NCBI RefSeq assembly: GCF_005405905.1
Contig: NZ_BJHU01000003.1
Span: 1-64,000 of the forward strand
Reading direction: 5' to 3'
DNA length: 64,000 nt
Origin: Acidovorax sp. NB1
GTDB lineage: Bacteria; Pseudomonadota; Gammaproteobacteria; Burkholderiales; Burkholderiaceae_C
A program made the translations under genes and the position numbers. Under the pieces are notes generated by a model. The model saw only the letters and a list, made by a program, of their open reading frames with translations, had not been told where the DNA came from and did not search any database. Below are positions 9,936 through 19,035 of this stretch, piece after piece (positions within the stretch are counted from its first letter, which is position 1; each line of letters starts with the position of its first letter).

Positions 9936-11720
9936 ATGTACCCGCTGCTCTGCGCCCTCCTGATGCTGGCCCGGCATTGGCACGCGCGTCGCGGCGTTGC
10001 GGCCACCCTGCTGTGGGTGATCGTGCCCATGGTGCTGCCCCTGGGCGTGCAGGCAGCCTCCCCCTTGGTGCTGACGCCTGACCGACCCCAGGTGGATGCC
10101 TGGGAGGCCGTCACGCTCAAGGCAGACCCGACCTACCAGCTCTCGGTGCAGGACATGCTGGGCCAGTTGCGGGCGTTCGATACGCCCGCCCAGCGGGGTG
10201 GGTCCATAGGCGTGCACAAGGCAGCGATGTGGCTGCACATCCCCATCATTGCGCCCGAGGCGCCGCGCACCCCCTGGGTCGTCAACATCGGCTACAGCTC
10301 GCTGCAGGCGGAGCTTTACCTCGCCCGCGATGGCAAGGTGCTCCAGCAGGCCCGCAAAAAGGAAGGCAACCAGACACAACTGTCCAGCCGCACGCCAGCC
10401 ATGGTGTTGGACCTGCAGCCCGGGCAACCTTATGACTTGCTCATACGGGTGCAGGCCACCGGTCCGCTGATCCTGCCCATTACGGTCAGCGAAATGCCCG
10501 TCTACCTGCACCAGTCCCTGAGCGAGCAGCTGTTGCAGGGCCTGCTCAATGGGCTGGCTTTGTGCCTGCTGGCCTACAGCCTTATCCAGTGGGTCACGCA
10601 GCGAGACCGCATGTTCGCCTTTTATGCGCTGGTGGTGCTGGGCAGTATGGGCTTTTCGATGCAGTTTTTTGGCATTGGCCCTCAATATCTGTGGCCTGAC
10701 AACCCGTGGATGAATCGGTATTCTGGCCCGGCGGCGGGGCTGATGGCCCTGGTCGGCTCGTTTCTCTTCCTGGGGCATATGCTGGCCGACAGCACGCAAA
10801 AAAGCCGCTATGCACGCACCATGCGCGCGGGCGCAGCCATCACTTCGGCGGTGTGCGGTGCCTTGCTGCTCGGTTGGCTGAGCGTACCCATCGCCATCGC
10901 ATTCATGAGCCTGGCGGGCCCCCTGCCATCCATCATCAGCTTGCCCGCCGCCATCGCGCGCGTACGACAAAAAGACCCGATCGGCATGACGCTGCTGTTG
11001 GCCTGGATCGCTTTTGGCGTGGCCGCTGGCGTGATGGTGTGCCTGGTACAGGGCTGGGTGCCCGCGAACTTCTGGACGCTGCACTCGTTCCAGTTCGGCG
11101 CCACGCTGGACATGCTGCTGTTCTTCCGCGTGCTGGGCCTGCGCGCCCAGGCCGCCAAGGCACAGGCGCAAGAGGCCATGCGTGAGCGCGACCTGATGCA
11201 ATCCCTGGCCAACACCGATCCGCTCACAGGCCTGAGCAACCGGCGCGGCCTTCAGCATGCCCTGCACACCGCACTGGCCCACTGTTCGCCACAGCGTCTG
11301 GTCGCGTTGTACCTCATGGATCTGGACGGTTTCAAGCCCGTCAATGACTCTCACGGCCACGATGTGGGCGACGAACTGCTGGTGGCCGTGGGCCAGCGGC
11401 TGCAAGCCAGCGTCCGCCAGCAGACCGATCTGGTCGCACGGTTGGGGGGTGACGAGTTCATCATCATGGCCTGCCACCTCGAAACGCCACAGCAGGCAGA
11501 GGATCTGGGCCGTGCATTGTTGCAAGCCGTCGATCAGCCGTTTTGCCTGGGCAATCTGCGCTTGAAAGTGGGCTTGACCATCGGTTACGCCCTGGCCCCC
11601 CTGGACAGCAACGACCCCCAGGGGCTGATCCGCCTGGCCGACGCCGCCATGTACGCGGGCAAGCAGGGGGGCAAGCGCTCGATCCGGCGCAACACTGGCA
11701 CGTTGGCGCTGGCACCATGA
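9936..11720 (+). CDS. 7TMR-DISM diguanylate cyclase (first of tandem pair)
   Basis: A 594-residue membrane sensor cyclase. The order is signal anchor, periplasmic 7TMR-DISMED2-type ligand domain (about 45-185), seven-helix DISM membrane domain (about 190-400), short coiled coil (AQAAKAQAQEAMRERD), then GGDEF domain (about 425-585) with DPLTGLSNRRG and an intact ARLGGDEF active motif. The product c-di-GMP should be made. The inhibitory I-site appears lost: the Arg and Asp are separated by three residues (RQQTD) rather than two. The stop overlaps the next start by 4 bp, and the next gene is a paralogue. The start is not well supported by a ribosome site. Confidence 0.92.
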   Translation: MYPLLCALLMLARHWHARRGVAATLLWVIVPMVLPLGVQAASPLVLTPDRPQVDAWEAVTLKADPTYQLSVQDMLGQLRAFDTPAQRGGSIGVHKAAMWLHIPIIAPEAPRTPWVVNIGYSSLQAELYLARDGKVLQQARKKEGNQTQLSSRTPAMVLDLQPGQPYDLLIRVQATGPLILPITVSEMPVYLHQSLSEQLLQGLLNGLALCLLAYSLIQWVTQRDRMFAFYALVVLGSMGFSMQFFGIGPQYLWPDNPWMNRYSGPAAGLMALVGSFLFLGHMLADSTQKSRYARTMRAGAAITSAVCGALLLGWLSVPIAIAFMSLAGPLPSIISLPAAIARVRQKDPIGMTLLLAWIAFGVAAGVMVCLVQGWVPANFWTLHSFQFGATLDMLLFFRVLGLRAQAAKAQAQEAMRERDLMQSLANTDPLTGLSNRRGLQHALHTALAHCSPQRLVALYLMDLDGFKPVNDSHGHDVGDELLVAVGQRLQASVRQQTDLVARLGGDEFIIMACHLETPQQAEDLGRALLQAVDQPFCLGNLRLKVGLTIGYALAPLDSNDPQGLIRLADAAMYAGKQGGKRSIRRNTGTLALAP

Positions 11721-13504
11721 CACGAGCCCTTCGCCCCATGCCGAACCGGCCCTGGCTGCGGCTGCAGCACACCCTCTGGCTGGCGCTGCTGTGGGTGCTG
11801 CTGGCCTGCACCGGCGCATGGGCCAACAGCCCCGTCTTGCAGCTCAACGATGAAAAGCGTGCCATCGACGCCTGGCCCTCCGTCAAGCTGCTGAGCGACC
11901 CCAGCCGCCAGCTTTCTGTGCGGGATGTGCTGCCGCTGGCCGACAAGTTCACCCCTCCATCCAGCGTGGGCGCCACGCTGGGCGTGCGGCCCGACGCAGT
12001 CTGGCTGCGCATCCCGTTCGAGGTGGCCTCCACCTCTGACGCCCAGTGGATTCTGGACATCAACCACTCCGACCTGAACCACATCGACATTTACCTCACG
12101 ACCAGCGGGTACCTGGTCCAGCAAGCCACCCTGGGCAGCCTGCACCCTTATACGCAGCGCCCCTTGCAAAGCCGCTCCCACGCCATCCCGCTGAACCTGA
12201 TGTCCGGGCTGCAGTACGAGTTGCTGGTGCGCGTCCAGACCCGGGGGGCCATGATCCTGCCGATCTCGTTCTACAAACCGGCAGCCATGCTCAGCAAGGC
12301 TGTCAACGAACAAATGCTGCAGGGGGTGTTGACCGGGCTGGCCCTGTGCCTGCTGGTGTACAGCCTGGGCCAATGGCTGAGCCTGCGCGACCCTCTTTTC
12401 ATCTACTACGCACTGCTGACGTCTGGCAGCCTGCTGTTCTCGATGCATCTGTTTGGGGTGGGGCGGCAATTCCTCTGGAGCGACAGTCTCTGGTTCGAAG
12501 TCCACATGGGGGGGATGTCGGCCTTGCTCGCCACCTGTGGCTCGTTCCTCTTCATCGGGCAGGCCCTGGCAGAGCCCGGATCCAGCAGCCGTTTCATGCG
12601 TTTCATGCGGGCCGGTGCCGTGTTGTGTGTGCTGCTGGCTGTGGCCTATGGGCTGGATGTGATCTCCACCCGCGCCATCGCAGCCATCGTGAGCATCCTG
12701 GGCCTGGTCCCGGCACTCATGGGCATCCCGGGCGCCGCGCGCCGCGCCATCCGGGGCGACGGAGTGGGCACCAGCCTGCTGCTGGCCTGGCTGGTTTACT
12801 TTGTGGCCACGGCCGTCGTCATCGGCGTGATCAATGGCCGGGTGCCCGTGAATTTCTGGACCATGCACTCCTTCCAGTTCGGCGCCACGCTGGACATGCT
12901 GCTCTTCATGCGGGTGCTGGGTCTGCGCACCAAGGCCCTGCGGCTGGAGGCGCTGGATGCCAACCGCGAGCGCGACGTGATGCGCTCGCTGGCGCACACC
13001 GATCCGCTGACTGGCCTGCCCAACCGGCGCGGGCTCAACATCGCGCTGGCATCGGCGCTCTCACGCTGCAGCCCAGAGCGGATGCTCGCGGTGTATGTGA
13101 TGGACCTGGACGGCTTCAAGCCCGTCAATGACCAGCATGGACACGATGTGGGCGACGAGCTGCTGATTGCGGTGACCCGGCGCCTGCAGGGCCATGTGCG
13201 CCAGAGCGACCTGGTGGCGCGCCTGGGCGGGGATGAGTTCGTGGTGATGGCTGGGCAGCTGCACAGCCTGCAGCAGGCGCAGGAGCTGGGCCACAAACTG
13301 CTGGATGCGTTCCGCGCACCGTTCTCGCTGCAGAACGTGCGGGTGGAAGTGGGGCTGACCATTGGCTATGCGATTGCCCCCCACGACGGCAACGATGCCA
13401 TCGGCCTGCTCAAGCTGGCCGATGCCGCCATGTACAGCGGCAAGCAGGGCGGCAAGTTCTGCCTGCGGCGCAACACGGGCGACCTGGCACTGTCATCCAC
13501 CTGA
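11717..13504 (+). CDS. 7TMR-DISM diguanylate cyclase (second of tandem pair)
   Basis: A 595-residue paralogue of the preceding protein with the same architecture: signal sequence ending near GAWA, periplasmic 7TMR-DISMED2 domain, seven transmembrane helices, and GGDEF domain with [11 protein letters not shown] and ARLGGDEF. Here the RxxD inhibitory I-site is intact (RQSD five residues before GGDEF), so this copy should be feedback-inhibited by c-di-GMP, unlike its neighbour. ATG 11717 overlaps the upstream stop (ATGA); the open frame extends upstream but in the wrong context. The pair looks like a gene duplication with separated regulation. Confidence 0.93.
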   Translation: MTRALRPMPNRPWLRLQHTLWLALLWVLLACTGAWANSPVLQLNDEKRAIDAWPSVKLLSDPSRQLSVRDVLPLADKFTPPSSVGATLGVRPDAVWLRIPFEVASTSDAQWILDINHSDLNHIDIYLTTSGYLVQQATLGSLHPYTQRPLQSRSHAIPLNLMSGLQYELLVRVQTRGAMILPISFYKPAAMLSKAVNEQMLQGVLTGLALCLLVYSLGQWLSLRDPLFIYYALLTSGSLLFSMHLFGVGRQFLWSDSLWFEVHMGGMSALLATCGSFLFIGQALAEPGSSSRFMRFMRAGAVLCVLLAVAYGLDVISTRAIAAIVSILGLVPALMGIPGAARRAIRGDGVGTSLLLAWLVYFVATAVVIGVINGRVPVNFWTMHSFQFGATLDMLLFMRVLGLRTKALRLEALDANRERDVMRSLAHTDPLTGLPNRRGLNIALASALSRCSPERMLAVYVMDLDGFKPVNDQHGHDVGDELLIAVTRRLQGHVRQSDLVARLGGDEFVVMAGQLHSLQQAQELGHKLLDAFRAPFSLQNVRVEVGLTIGYAIAPHDGNDAIGLLKLADAAMYSGKQGGKFCLRRNTGDLALSST

Positions 13505-13641
13505 CCAAGACGAGACCCGCAGCAGGCTGTCGGCCACATACGGCACGGCCCCAAAAAGCAACGCGGGCCATTTGCGGCTGTTCAATCCGGCGCTGATCCA
13601 TTACACACGGGACTTCGTCTTTTCACGGAGGATCGTTCGCC

Positions 13642-15138
13642 ATGGCCCATCGCAAAAGCCCTGCCCGCATTGCCAAAGACGCGCGTGTTGCGTATTTCCG
13701 CTCGCTGGCGGCCCCACAGGCCGCCGCCCTGAATGCAGCGGCCGCCCCCGGCCCGGCGCTTGCCTGGGACGCCATTGCCGCGCTGGAAGCCCGGCTGGTG
13801 GGCCGCATCGTGCTGCCCTCCAGCCCCGACTACAACGAGGCACGGCAAGAGTCCAACCCCGCCTTCCAGGCCTATCCCGAGATCATCGTGTACTGCGCCT
13901 GCGAGAACGACGTGCTGGAGTGTCTGGCCGTGGCCCGCGCCTACAAGGTGTGGGTGGCCGTGCGCTGCGGGGGGCACAGCACAGCGGGGTATTCCGTCAA
14001 CAGCGGCATGGTGGTGGACTTGAGCGACATGCAAGGCGTGGTACTGGACCCGGCACGCGAACGGGTGCATGTGCTGCCGGGTACCGACTTTGACCATTTC
14101 AATGGCGCCATGAACCACACCGGCTGGCATGTGCCCACCGGGGCCTGCGGCAGCGTGTGCGTGGGCGGGTTTGTACAGGGCGGCGGCTATGGCTACACCT
14201 CGCGGGCCTTTGGCATCCAGAGCGACCTGGTGGAGTCGTTCCGAGTGGCACTGGCCAACGGCACCATCATCACCGCCAGCGCCCAGGACCACGCCGACCT
14301 CTACTGGGCGATGCGGGGCGGCACGGGCGGCAACTTCGGAGTGCTGCTGCAGGTCACCTACCGCATGCACCGGCTCGACCAGGTGTGGGCCTGGGCCATC
14401 AGCTGGGACCAGGCCCATGCCGCCCAGGTGCTCACGCTGATGCAAAAGAGCTTCATGAAAACCGGCGCCCCCGATGCGCTGGGCTACATGATGAACCTGG
14501 GCTACCAGCAAGGTGTGCCGGTGTACATGGTGCAGGGCATGTTCTGCGGCACCCGCGAGGCCGGCCTGCAGGCCATTGCCCCCCTGCTCGCCATCCCCAG
14601 CGCCCAGCTGCTGGTGGACAAGACCGGCACCTACCCCGAAATGAACATCTGGCTCGAAGACCACCCCTACACCCTGCCCGACAACCTGCCGGACGGCGTG
14701 GCAGAGACCAAGGCCAGCGGCTACATCAGCACCCCGCTGTCGCCCGCCGACTGGCAGCGCATCATCGATTACTTCAAGACGTCGCCCAACCCCTGGTCCC
14801 TAGCTTACCTGGAGCCCTATGGTGGCGCCATCAACCGCTATCCGGTGGCCGACAGCGCCTTCATCCACCGCCATGTGGATGCCGACCTCGTGGTGGATGT
14901 GTTCTGGACCAACGACGCAGAGCGCACACAGATGGAGGCCTGGCTGGACGGTTTCATGCAGCTTGTGAAGCCCTTCCTGAACGGGCATGTCTACCAGAAC
15001 TACCCGGACGCACGCCTGGCAGATTTTGCGAACGCTTACTGGGGCCCTGCCTATCCCCGGCTGCAGCAGGTCAAGGCCACTCACGACCCGACCAACTTCT
15101 TCCACTTCCAGCAGAGCATCCGGCTGCCCCAGGGATGA
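13642..15138 (+). CDS. FAD-linked oxidase, berberine-bridge type
   Basis: A 498-residue flavoprotein oxidase or dehydrogenase of the PCMH/BBE class. The FAD-binding domain has RCGGHSTAGYS with His112, the usual 8-alpha-linked residue, and PTGACGSVCVGGFVQGGG where Cys169 aligns with the second, 6-S-cysteinyl link. That points to a bicovalent flavin. Cys173 replaces a usual glycine. The C-terminal BBE domain has YQNYPDARL and a VKATHDPTNFF segment. No signal peptide is present. The start ATG 13642 is backed by GGAGG at 13627-13631. Such enzymes oxidise sugars, alkaloids or aromatic alcohols; the substrate is unknown here. It stands alone and is convergent with the next gene across a hairpin. 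Confidence 0.92.
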   Translation: MAHRKSPARIAKDARVAYFRSLAAPQAAALNAAAAPGPALAWDAIAALEARLVGRIVLPSSPDYNEARQESNPAFQAYPEIIVYCACENDVLECLAVARAYKVWVAVRCGGHSTAGYSVNSGMVVDLSDMQGVVLDPARERVHVLPGTDFDHFNGAMNHTGWHVPTGACGSVCVGGFVQGGGYGYTSRAFGIQSDLVESFRVALANGTIITASAQDHADLYWAMRGGTGGNFGVLLQVTYRMHRLDQVWAWAISWDQAHAAQVLTLMQKSFMKTGAPDALGYMMNLGYQQGVPVYMVQGMFCGTREAGLQAIAPLLAIPSAQLLVDKTGTYPEMNIWLEDHPYTLPDNLPDGVAETKASGYISTPLSPADWQRIIDYFKTSPNPWSLAYLEPYGGAINRYPVADSAFIHRHVDADLVVDVFWTNDAERTQMEAWLDGFMQLVKPFLNGHVYQNYPDARLADFANAYWGPAYPRLQQVKATHDPTNFFHFQQSIRLPQG

Positions 15139-15143
15139 ACACA

Positions 15144-15168
15144 CCAGGCCGGAAGAGGCCCGGCCTGG
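15144..15168. terminator. Bidirectional hairpin between convergent genes
   Basis: A perfect 9-bp stem CCAGGCCGG / CCGGCCTGG with a 7-base loop fills the 31-bp gap between the convergent flavoprotein and PAS/GGDEF genes. It lacks a U-run, but its position fits a shared transcription end. Confidence 0.55.
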
Positions 15169-15169
15169 C

Positions 15170-16516
15170 TCAGGACACCGCCTGCTGCGCGTAGTGCAGC
15201 CGCCCCTTGCCCGCGCGCTTGGCCGCATACATGGCCTGGTCCGCGCGGTTCATGAGGGCATCGATATCGCCCTCCATCGGGGGGTACATCGCCACGCCAA
15301 TGCTGGCGCCGATGGACAGCTCGCGCCCGTCCACGGCCATGGGCTGGTGCAGGGCCTCGATGATGCGGTGACCGATGGTGTCGATCACTTCGCGCGTGAC
15401 CTCCTGGTCCAGCATGACCAGAAACTCATCGCCCCCCAGGCGCGCCAGGGTGTCGCCCGCGCGCACCGTGCTGGCGATGCGCTGGGCCACGGTGCGCAAC
15501 ACCTCGTCCCCGGCGCGGTGGCCCTCGGCATCGTTCACGCGCTTGAAGCCATCCAGATCGATGAACAACAGCGCCACCGCCCCGGCGCTATGGCGGGCCT
15601 GCAGCAGGGACTGCTCCAGACGCCCCTGGAACGCCGCGCGGTTGAGCAGCCCGGTCAGCGAATCGTGGTTGGCCAGATAGTGCTGCTGGCGCGCAATCTG
15701 GATTTTGGCCGATACATCCTGCACCAGGGCCATGATGGAGGTCACCTGGCCGTCCTCGTCTGTCAGTGCCGAGTTGAACCACTCGCAATGCACCTCGGTC
15801 CCGTCGCCGCGCACAAAGCTGGTCTCGGCGCGGTTCTGCGATTCTTCACCCGACTGCAGGCGCGACAGGGCCAGCTGCAGGCTGTCATCCACGAAAGCCG
15901 GGTCGAGCAGATCGGTCAGCAGACGCCCCTCCAGCCCCGCCACATGCAGCCAACCCATGAGCTGCACCGCCCGCTGCGAACAGTGCAGCAGCTGCAGCTT
16001 GTGGTCCATTTCCAGCACCGCCAACGGGCTGTTTTCCATGTGGGAGGACAGCCGCTGGTTGGCGGCACGCAGCGCGTTCATGGTCACCTGCAGCTCGTGC
16101 ACATCCAGCGCCGTGGTGATGAAGCCGTCGATTTCACCCTGGCTGTTGTGCCAGGGCGTGAGACAAATGGTGCGCCACTCGTCAAAACCGTAGGGCGTGT
16201 GCAGCATGCGCTGGTACTGCACCCGCTCGCCCCGCAGCACGCGCTCCACAAAAGGCATGAAGCGGGCACAGTCCTGCTCGCCATACACCTCCACCAGCGT
16301 CTTGCCTACGAGGCGCTCCGGCGCTGTGCCAAACCAGCGCGCATATTCTTCGTTGACGTAGATCATGGCCAGGCTGCGGTCGATGACCGCCATGGTCGCT
16401 CCGGCACTGCGGGAGATCAGGTCCAGCAGCTCCGCCTTGGACCACGTTTGCTTCCGCGCGGCAGCGGAAGGCAGTGACAACTCTGGCTCGTCTTGCATCA
16501 TGCGGAGAAAGCCCAT
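15170..16516 (-). CDS. PAS-PAS-GGDEF diguanylate cyclase
   Basis: A soluble sensor cyclase of about 448 residues. The first PAS domain (MAVIDRSLAMIYVNEEYARWFG) and a second (LAVLEMDHKLQLLHCSQRA) precede a GGDEF domain with DSLTGLLNRAA, FIDLDGFKRVND and LARLGGDEF. The inhibitory RxxD site is present (RAGD, five residues before GGDEF). No transmembrane segment is seen. The start is ambiguous: GTG 16576, ATG 16516 and ATG 16501/16498 are all in frame and none has a strong ribosome site; similarity to PAS sequence starts well downstream. Convergent with the flavoprotein gene. Confidence 0.9.
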   Translation of the reverse strand: MGFLRMMQDEPELSLPSAAARKQTWSKAELLDLISRSAGATMAVIDRSLAMIYVNEEYARWFGTAPERLVGKTLVEVYGEQDCARFMPFVERVLRGERVQYQRMLHTPYGFDEWRTICLTPWHNSQGEIDGFITTALDVHELQVTMNALRAANQRLSSHMENSPLAVLEMDHKLQLLHCSQRAVQLMGWLHVAGLEGRLLTDLLDPAFVDDSLQLALSRLQSGEESQNRAETSFVRGDGTEVHCEWFNSALTDEDGQVTSIMALVQDVSAKIQIARQQHYLANHDSLTGLLNRAAFQGRLEQSLLQARHSAGAVALLFIDLDGFKRVNDAEGHRAGDEVLRTVAQRIASTVRAGDTLARLGGDEFLVMLDQEVTREVIDTIGHRIIEALHQPMAVDGRELSIGASIGVAMYPPMEGDIDALMNRADQAMYAAKRAGKGRLHYAQQAVS

Positions 16517-16674
16517 CGGGGCATGGTCATCAACAGGAAGACTACAGCCCCAGGTGGCACGCAGCCGCCGGGGCACTGACAGCGGCCTGCAACGCGCGGC
16601 AGTGGGTTGCCGCAGCTTATCACTTTCGGTAACAGTTCCGCCTGCCCCCAGAGCAGCGGGCCATGCCCGGCACC

Positions 16675-17523
16675 TCAGCGGCAGCAGCGGTAGGCCAGCC
16701 CCACGGACACCGAATAACCCACGGGCTCCACCGTGAGGGGGCTGCGGCGCGCGTCCCCCTTGAGCTGCGACACCCGGGCCGCCCCCAGGATCACCCAGTG
16801 GCGGTTGATGGCGGACATCACCTCCACCCCGCCATCCACGCTGTAGAGACCCGCACCCGGATCAAACGCAGGCAACGGGCTGGCACTGCCCGCAGGCACA
16901 CCAAAATGCCCCCGGACATAGGCGCTGTCGCCAAAACTGGCCCCCGCGCCCATGGTGACCTTGGTCTGCTCGGTGAGGGGCCAGGTGTAGCCCACACTGG
17001 TGGACAGCTGGGCACCGCCATCGCGGCCCAGAATGTCCTGCGACACCCCTGCTCCCACCGACCAGCGGTCTGTGACCACGTACCCGGCGCTCAGCCGCGC
17101 GCGCAGCGTGGAACGCACCGATGGCAAGCCCACCAGGATAGGGGCATCGGAGCCATCGCGGCCCTTGTCAATGCGCAAGGCGGCGCTCAGGCTAGAGCGG
17201 TCGCTTTGCGCGAGGGTCGCGCTGGCGCCTGATTCGCGGGGAGTCCCCAGGCCGTGCCCCATGAAGGCGCTGCCGCGCGAGGTGCTCAGGCGGAAACGCC
17301 CGTACTCCACCGCCCAGGCAGGCCGCAGGCTGCTCTTGCGGCCATCGCCCCCCGCATAGTCCGGGCCATTGCTGGCAATAGCCCCCAGCGCGTAGTGCAG
17401 CCTGGGCCCAGCCGGTTCGTCCGAGGCAGCCGTGTCTTGCGCCCATACAGGCGACAAGGCAAACCCTGACGCCACGGCCAGGGCGCCAGCACGCAAAAAA
17501 ATCAAACCCGTAGAGCAATGCAT
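16675..17523 (-). CDS. MipA/OmpV-family outer membrane protein
   Basis: A 282-residue outer-membrane beta-barrel of the MipA/OmpV family. A signal peptide ends near SPVWA (about residue 28). The mature protein alternates hydrophobic and polar residues in barrel strands (LHYALGAIASNGPDYAGG, WAVEYGRFRLST) and ends in an aromatic strand YSVSVGLAYRCCR. Family members scaffold murein-synthesis enzymes or act as porin-like proteins. It lies 10 bp after uppP on the same strand, so both are probably one operon with a cell-envelope theme. Confidence 0.85.
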   Translation of the reverse strand: MHCSTGLIFLRAGALAVASGFALSPVWAQDTAASDEPAGPRLHYALGAIASNGPDYAGGDGRKSSLRPAWAVEYGRFRLSTSRGSAFMGHGLGTPRESGASATLAQSDRSSLSAALRIDKGRDGSDAPILVGLPSVRSTLRARLSAGYVVTDRWSVGAGVSQDILGRDGGAQLSTSVGYTWPLTEQTKVTMGAGASFGDSAYVRGHFGVPAGSASPLPAFDPGAGLYSVDGGVEVMSAINRHWVILGAARVSQLKGDARRSPLTVEPVGYSVSVGLAYRCCR

Positions 17524-17533
17524 GAACGGATTA

Positions 17534-18358
17534 TCAATCCGCCCACTGCACCCAACCCGTCCACGCTGTCACCAAAACAACGACCCCGAACACGATGCGG
17601 TAGTACGCAAACGGCACAAAGCTGTGGGTGCTGATGTAGCGCAGCAGCCAGCGCACACACAGCCAGGCGCTGAGGAAGGAAAAGACCAGTCCCGTGAGGA
17701 ACATCGGAAGGTCCGCCATGGACAGCAGCGCCCGCTCCTTGTAGAGGCTGTACACGCCCGCGCCGATGAGCGTAGGAATGGCCAGGAAGAAGGAGAAATC
17801 GGTGGCCGCCTGCCGCGACAGGCCCAGCAGCATGCCGCCGATGATGGTGGAGCCGCTGCGGCTGGTGCCGGGGATCATTGCCAGGCACTGCACCAGGCCC
17901 ACCTTGAGCGCATCCAGCGGTGTCATTTCATCCACGCTCTGCACCCGCGTGGCGGAGGCCGGGCGGCGCTCCGCCCACAGGATGATGAAGCCCCCGATGA
18001 TGAAGGTGCTGGCCACCACCACCGGTGTGAAAAGGTGCGCCTTGATGGCCTTGCCAAACAGCAGGCCCAGCACCACGGCGGGCAGAAACCCGATGAATAC
18101 GTTGAGCGCAAACCGCTGCGCCTGGCGCTCGGTGGGCAGGGCCACCAGGGTCGAACGGATCTTCTGCCAGTACACCAGGATCACCGCAAAGATGGCGCCA
18201 GTCTGGATCGCAATGTCGAACACCTTGGCCTTGGCATCGTCGAAACCCAGCAAGGAACCCGCCAGGATCAGGTGCCCCGTGGAAGAAATCGGCAAAAACT
18301 CGGTCAGCCCCTCGACGACCCCCATGATGGCGGCCTTCACCAGCAATACAACGTCCAC
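17534..18358 (-). CDS. uppP: Undecaprenyl-diphosphatase UppP (BacA)
   Basis: Integral membrane phosphatase that converts undecaprenyl diphosphate to the monophosphate carrier for peptidoglycan and O-antigen synthesis; overproduction gives bacitracin resistance. The protein is 274 residues. The two catalytic signatures are present: [15 protein letters not shown] (residues 16-30) and [13 protein letters not shown]. Several hydrophobic helices follow. Start GTG 18358 is chosen because AAGGAG (18364-18369, minus strand) sits five bases ahead of it; the upstream in-frame TTG 18373 would place this ribosome site inside the gene. It precedes the mipA-like gene by 10 bp and diverges from the DUF2306 gene. 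Confidence 0.96.
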   Translation of the reverse strand: MDVVLLVKAAIMGVVEGLTEFLPISSTGHLILAGSLLGFDDAKAKVFDIAIQTGAIFAVILVYWQKIRSTLVALPTERQAQRFALNVFIGFLPAVVLGLLFGKAIKAHLFTPVVVASTFIIGGFIILWAERRPASATRVQSVDEMTPLDALKVGLVQCLAMIPGTSRSGSTIIGGMLLGLSRQAATDFSFFLAIPTLIGAGVYSLYKERALLSMADLPMFLTGLVFSFLSAWLCVRWLLRYISTHSFVPFAYYRIVFGVVVLVTAWTGWVQWAD

Positions 18359-18363
18359 GCGCA

Positions 18364-18369
18364 CTCCTT
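18364..18369 (-). promoter_or_regulatory. Ribosome binding site deciding the uppP start
   Basis: AAGGAG on the minus strand, five bases before GTG 18358. It supports the GTG start rather than TTG 18373. Confidence 0.7.
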
Positions 18370-18487
18370 GCAAATAGGTGCGGGATTATCCGCCGGGGCG
18401 TGGCGGTGCAGCGGGCGGCATGGCTCTCTCGCAGCCGTGCAACCTGCTTTCGCCCCCCAAAACGCCGCGCAACTCACGCCGCGCCCG

Positions 18488-18517
18488 TGCATTTCGCGGC
18501 CCGGCGGCTGCATTTCG
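18488..18517 (+). promoter_or_regulatory. Candidate LytTR regulator site: direct repeat of TGCATTTCG
   Basis: Two identical 9-mers TGCATTTCG at 18488-18496 and 18509-18517, 21 bp (two helical turns) apart. As 10-mers they read TGCATTTCGC-N11-TGCATTTCGT. LytTR response regulators bind paired direct repeats on one DNA face; the E. coli YpdB motif I recall is GGCATTTCAT-N11-GGCATTTCAC, the same core and spacing. The site lies 71 bp upstream of ATG 18589, the first gene of the run ending in a LytTR regulator at 23589-24449. Direct evidence is the repeat; function is inference. Confidence 0.65.
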
Positions 18518-18588
18518 TCGCAACGCGCTGGCCGCTAGCGCAGGCCCCCGGCACAGTCCACCCCATCGAACGCGCCAGGAGCCCCACC

Positions 18589-18999
18589 ATGCAAATCACC
18601 CCCGTCATCGCCATCCACCTTGCCGCCGCGCTGGCAGCCGTGGCCATCGGCCCCATCGCCCTGTGGGCCCGCCGGGGTGCCACGCAGCGCCCCCGCCTGC
18701 ACCGTGCGGCCGGGTATGCCTGGGTCACCCTGATGGTGGCCACTGCCGTGTCCGCCATCTTCATCACCGGCGGCCCTGGCCCACGCTGGGGCAGTTTTGG
18801 GCTGATCCACCTGCTGATCCCGGTCACGCTGGGCATGCTGGTGATGGCCTTTGTCTACCTGGCCCGCCGCAACATCGTCGGCCACCGCAAGACCATGCAG
18901 CAGATCTACATCGGTGCCTGCGTGGTGGCCGGTGGTTTCACCCTGCTGCCCGATCGCTTCCTGGGCCACTCGCTGTGGTCTGCACTGGGCGTGATCTGA
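18589..18999 (+). CDS. DUF2306-type small membrane protein
   Basis: A 136-residue inner-membrane protein with about four hydrophobic helices and the pattern RPRLHRAAGYAW, followed by conserved His in RRNIVGHRKTMQQIY, typical of DUF2306. No enzymatic role is known to me. Start ATG 18589 has AGGAG nearby (CCAGGAGCCCCACC). It is the first gene of the (+) run ending in the LytS/LytTR pair, with a candidate regulator site upstream. Confidence 0.8.
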   Translation: MQITPVIAIHLAAALAAVAIGPIALWARRGATQRPRLHRAAGYAWVTLMVATAVSAIFITGGPGPRWGSFGLIHLLIPVTLGMLVMAFVYLARRNIVGHRKTMQQIYIGACVVAGGFTLLPDRFLGHSLWSALGVI

Positions 19000-19035
19000 C
19001 CCCTCCTTCAACCCCTTATCTCTTCAGGACACCCC

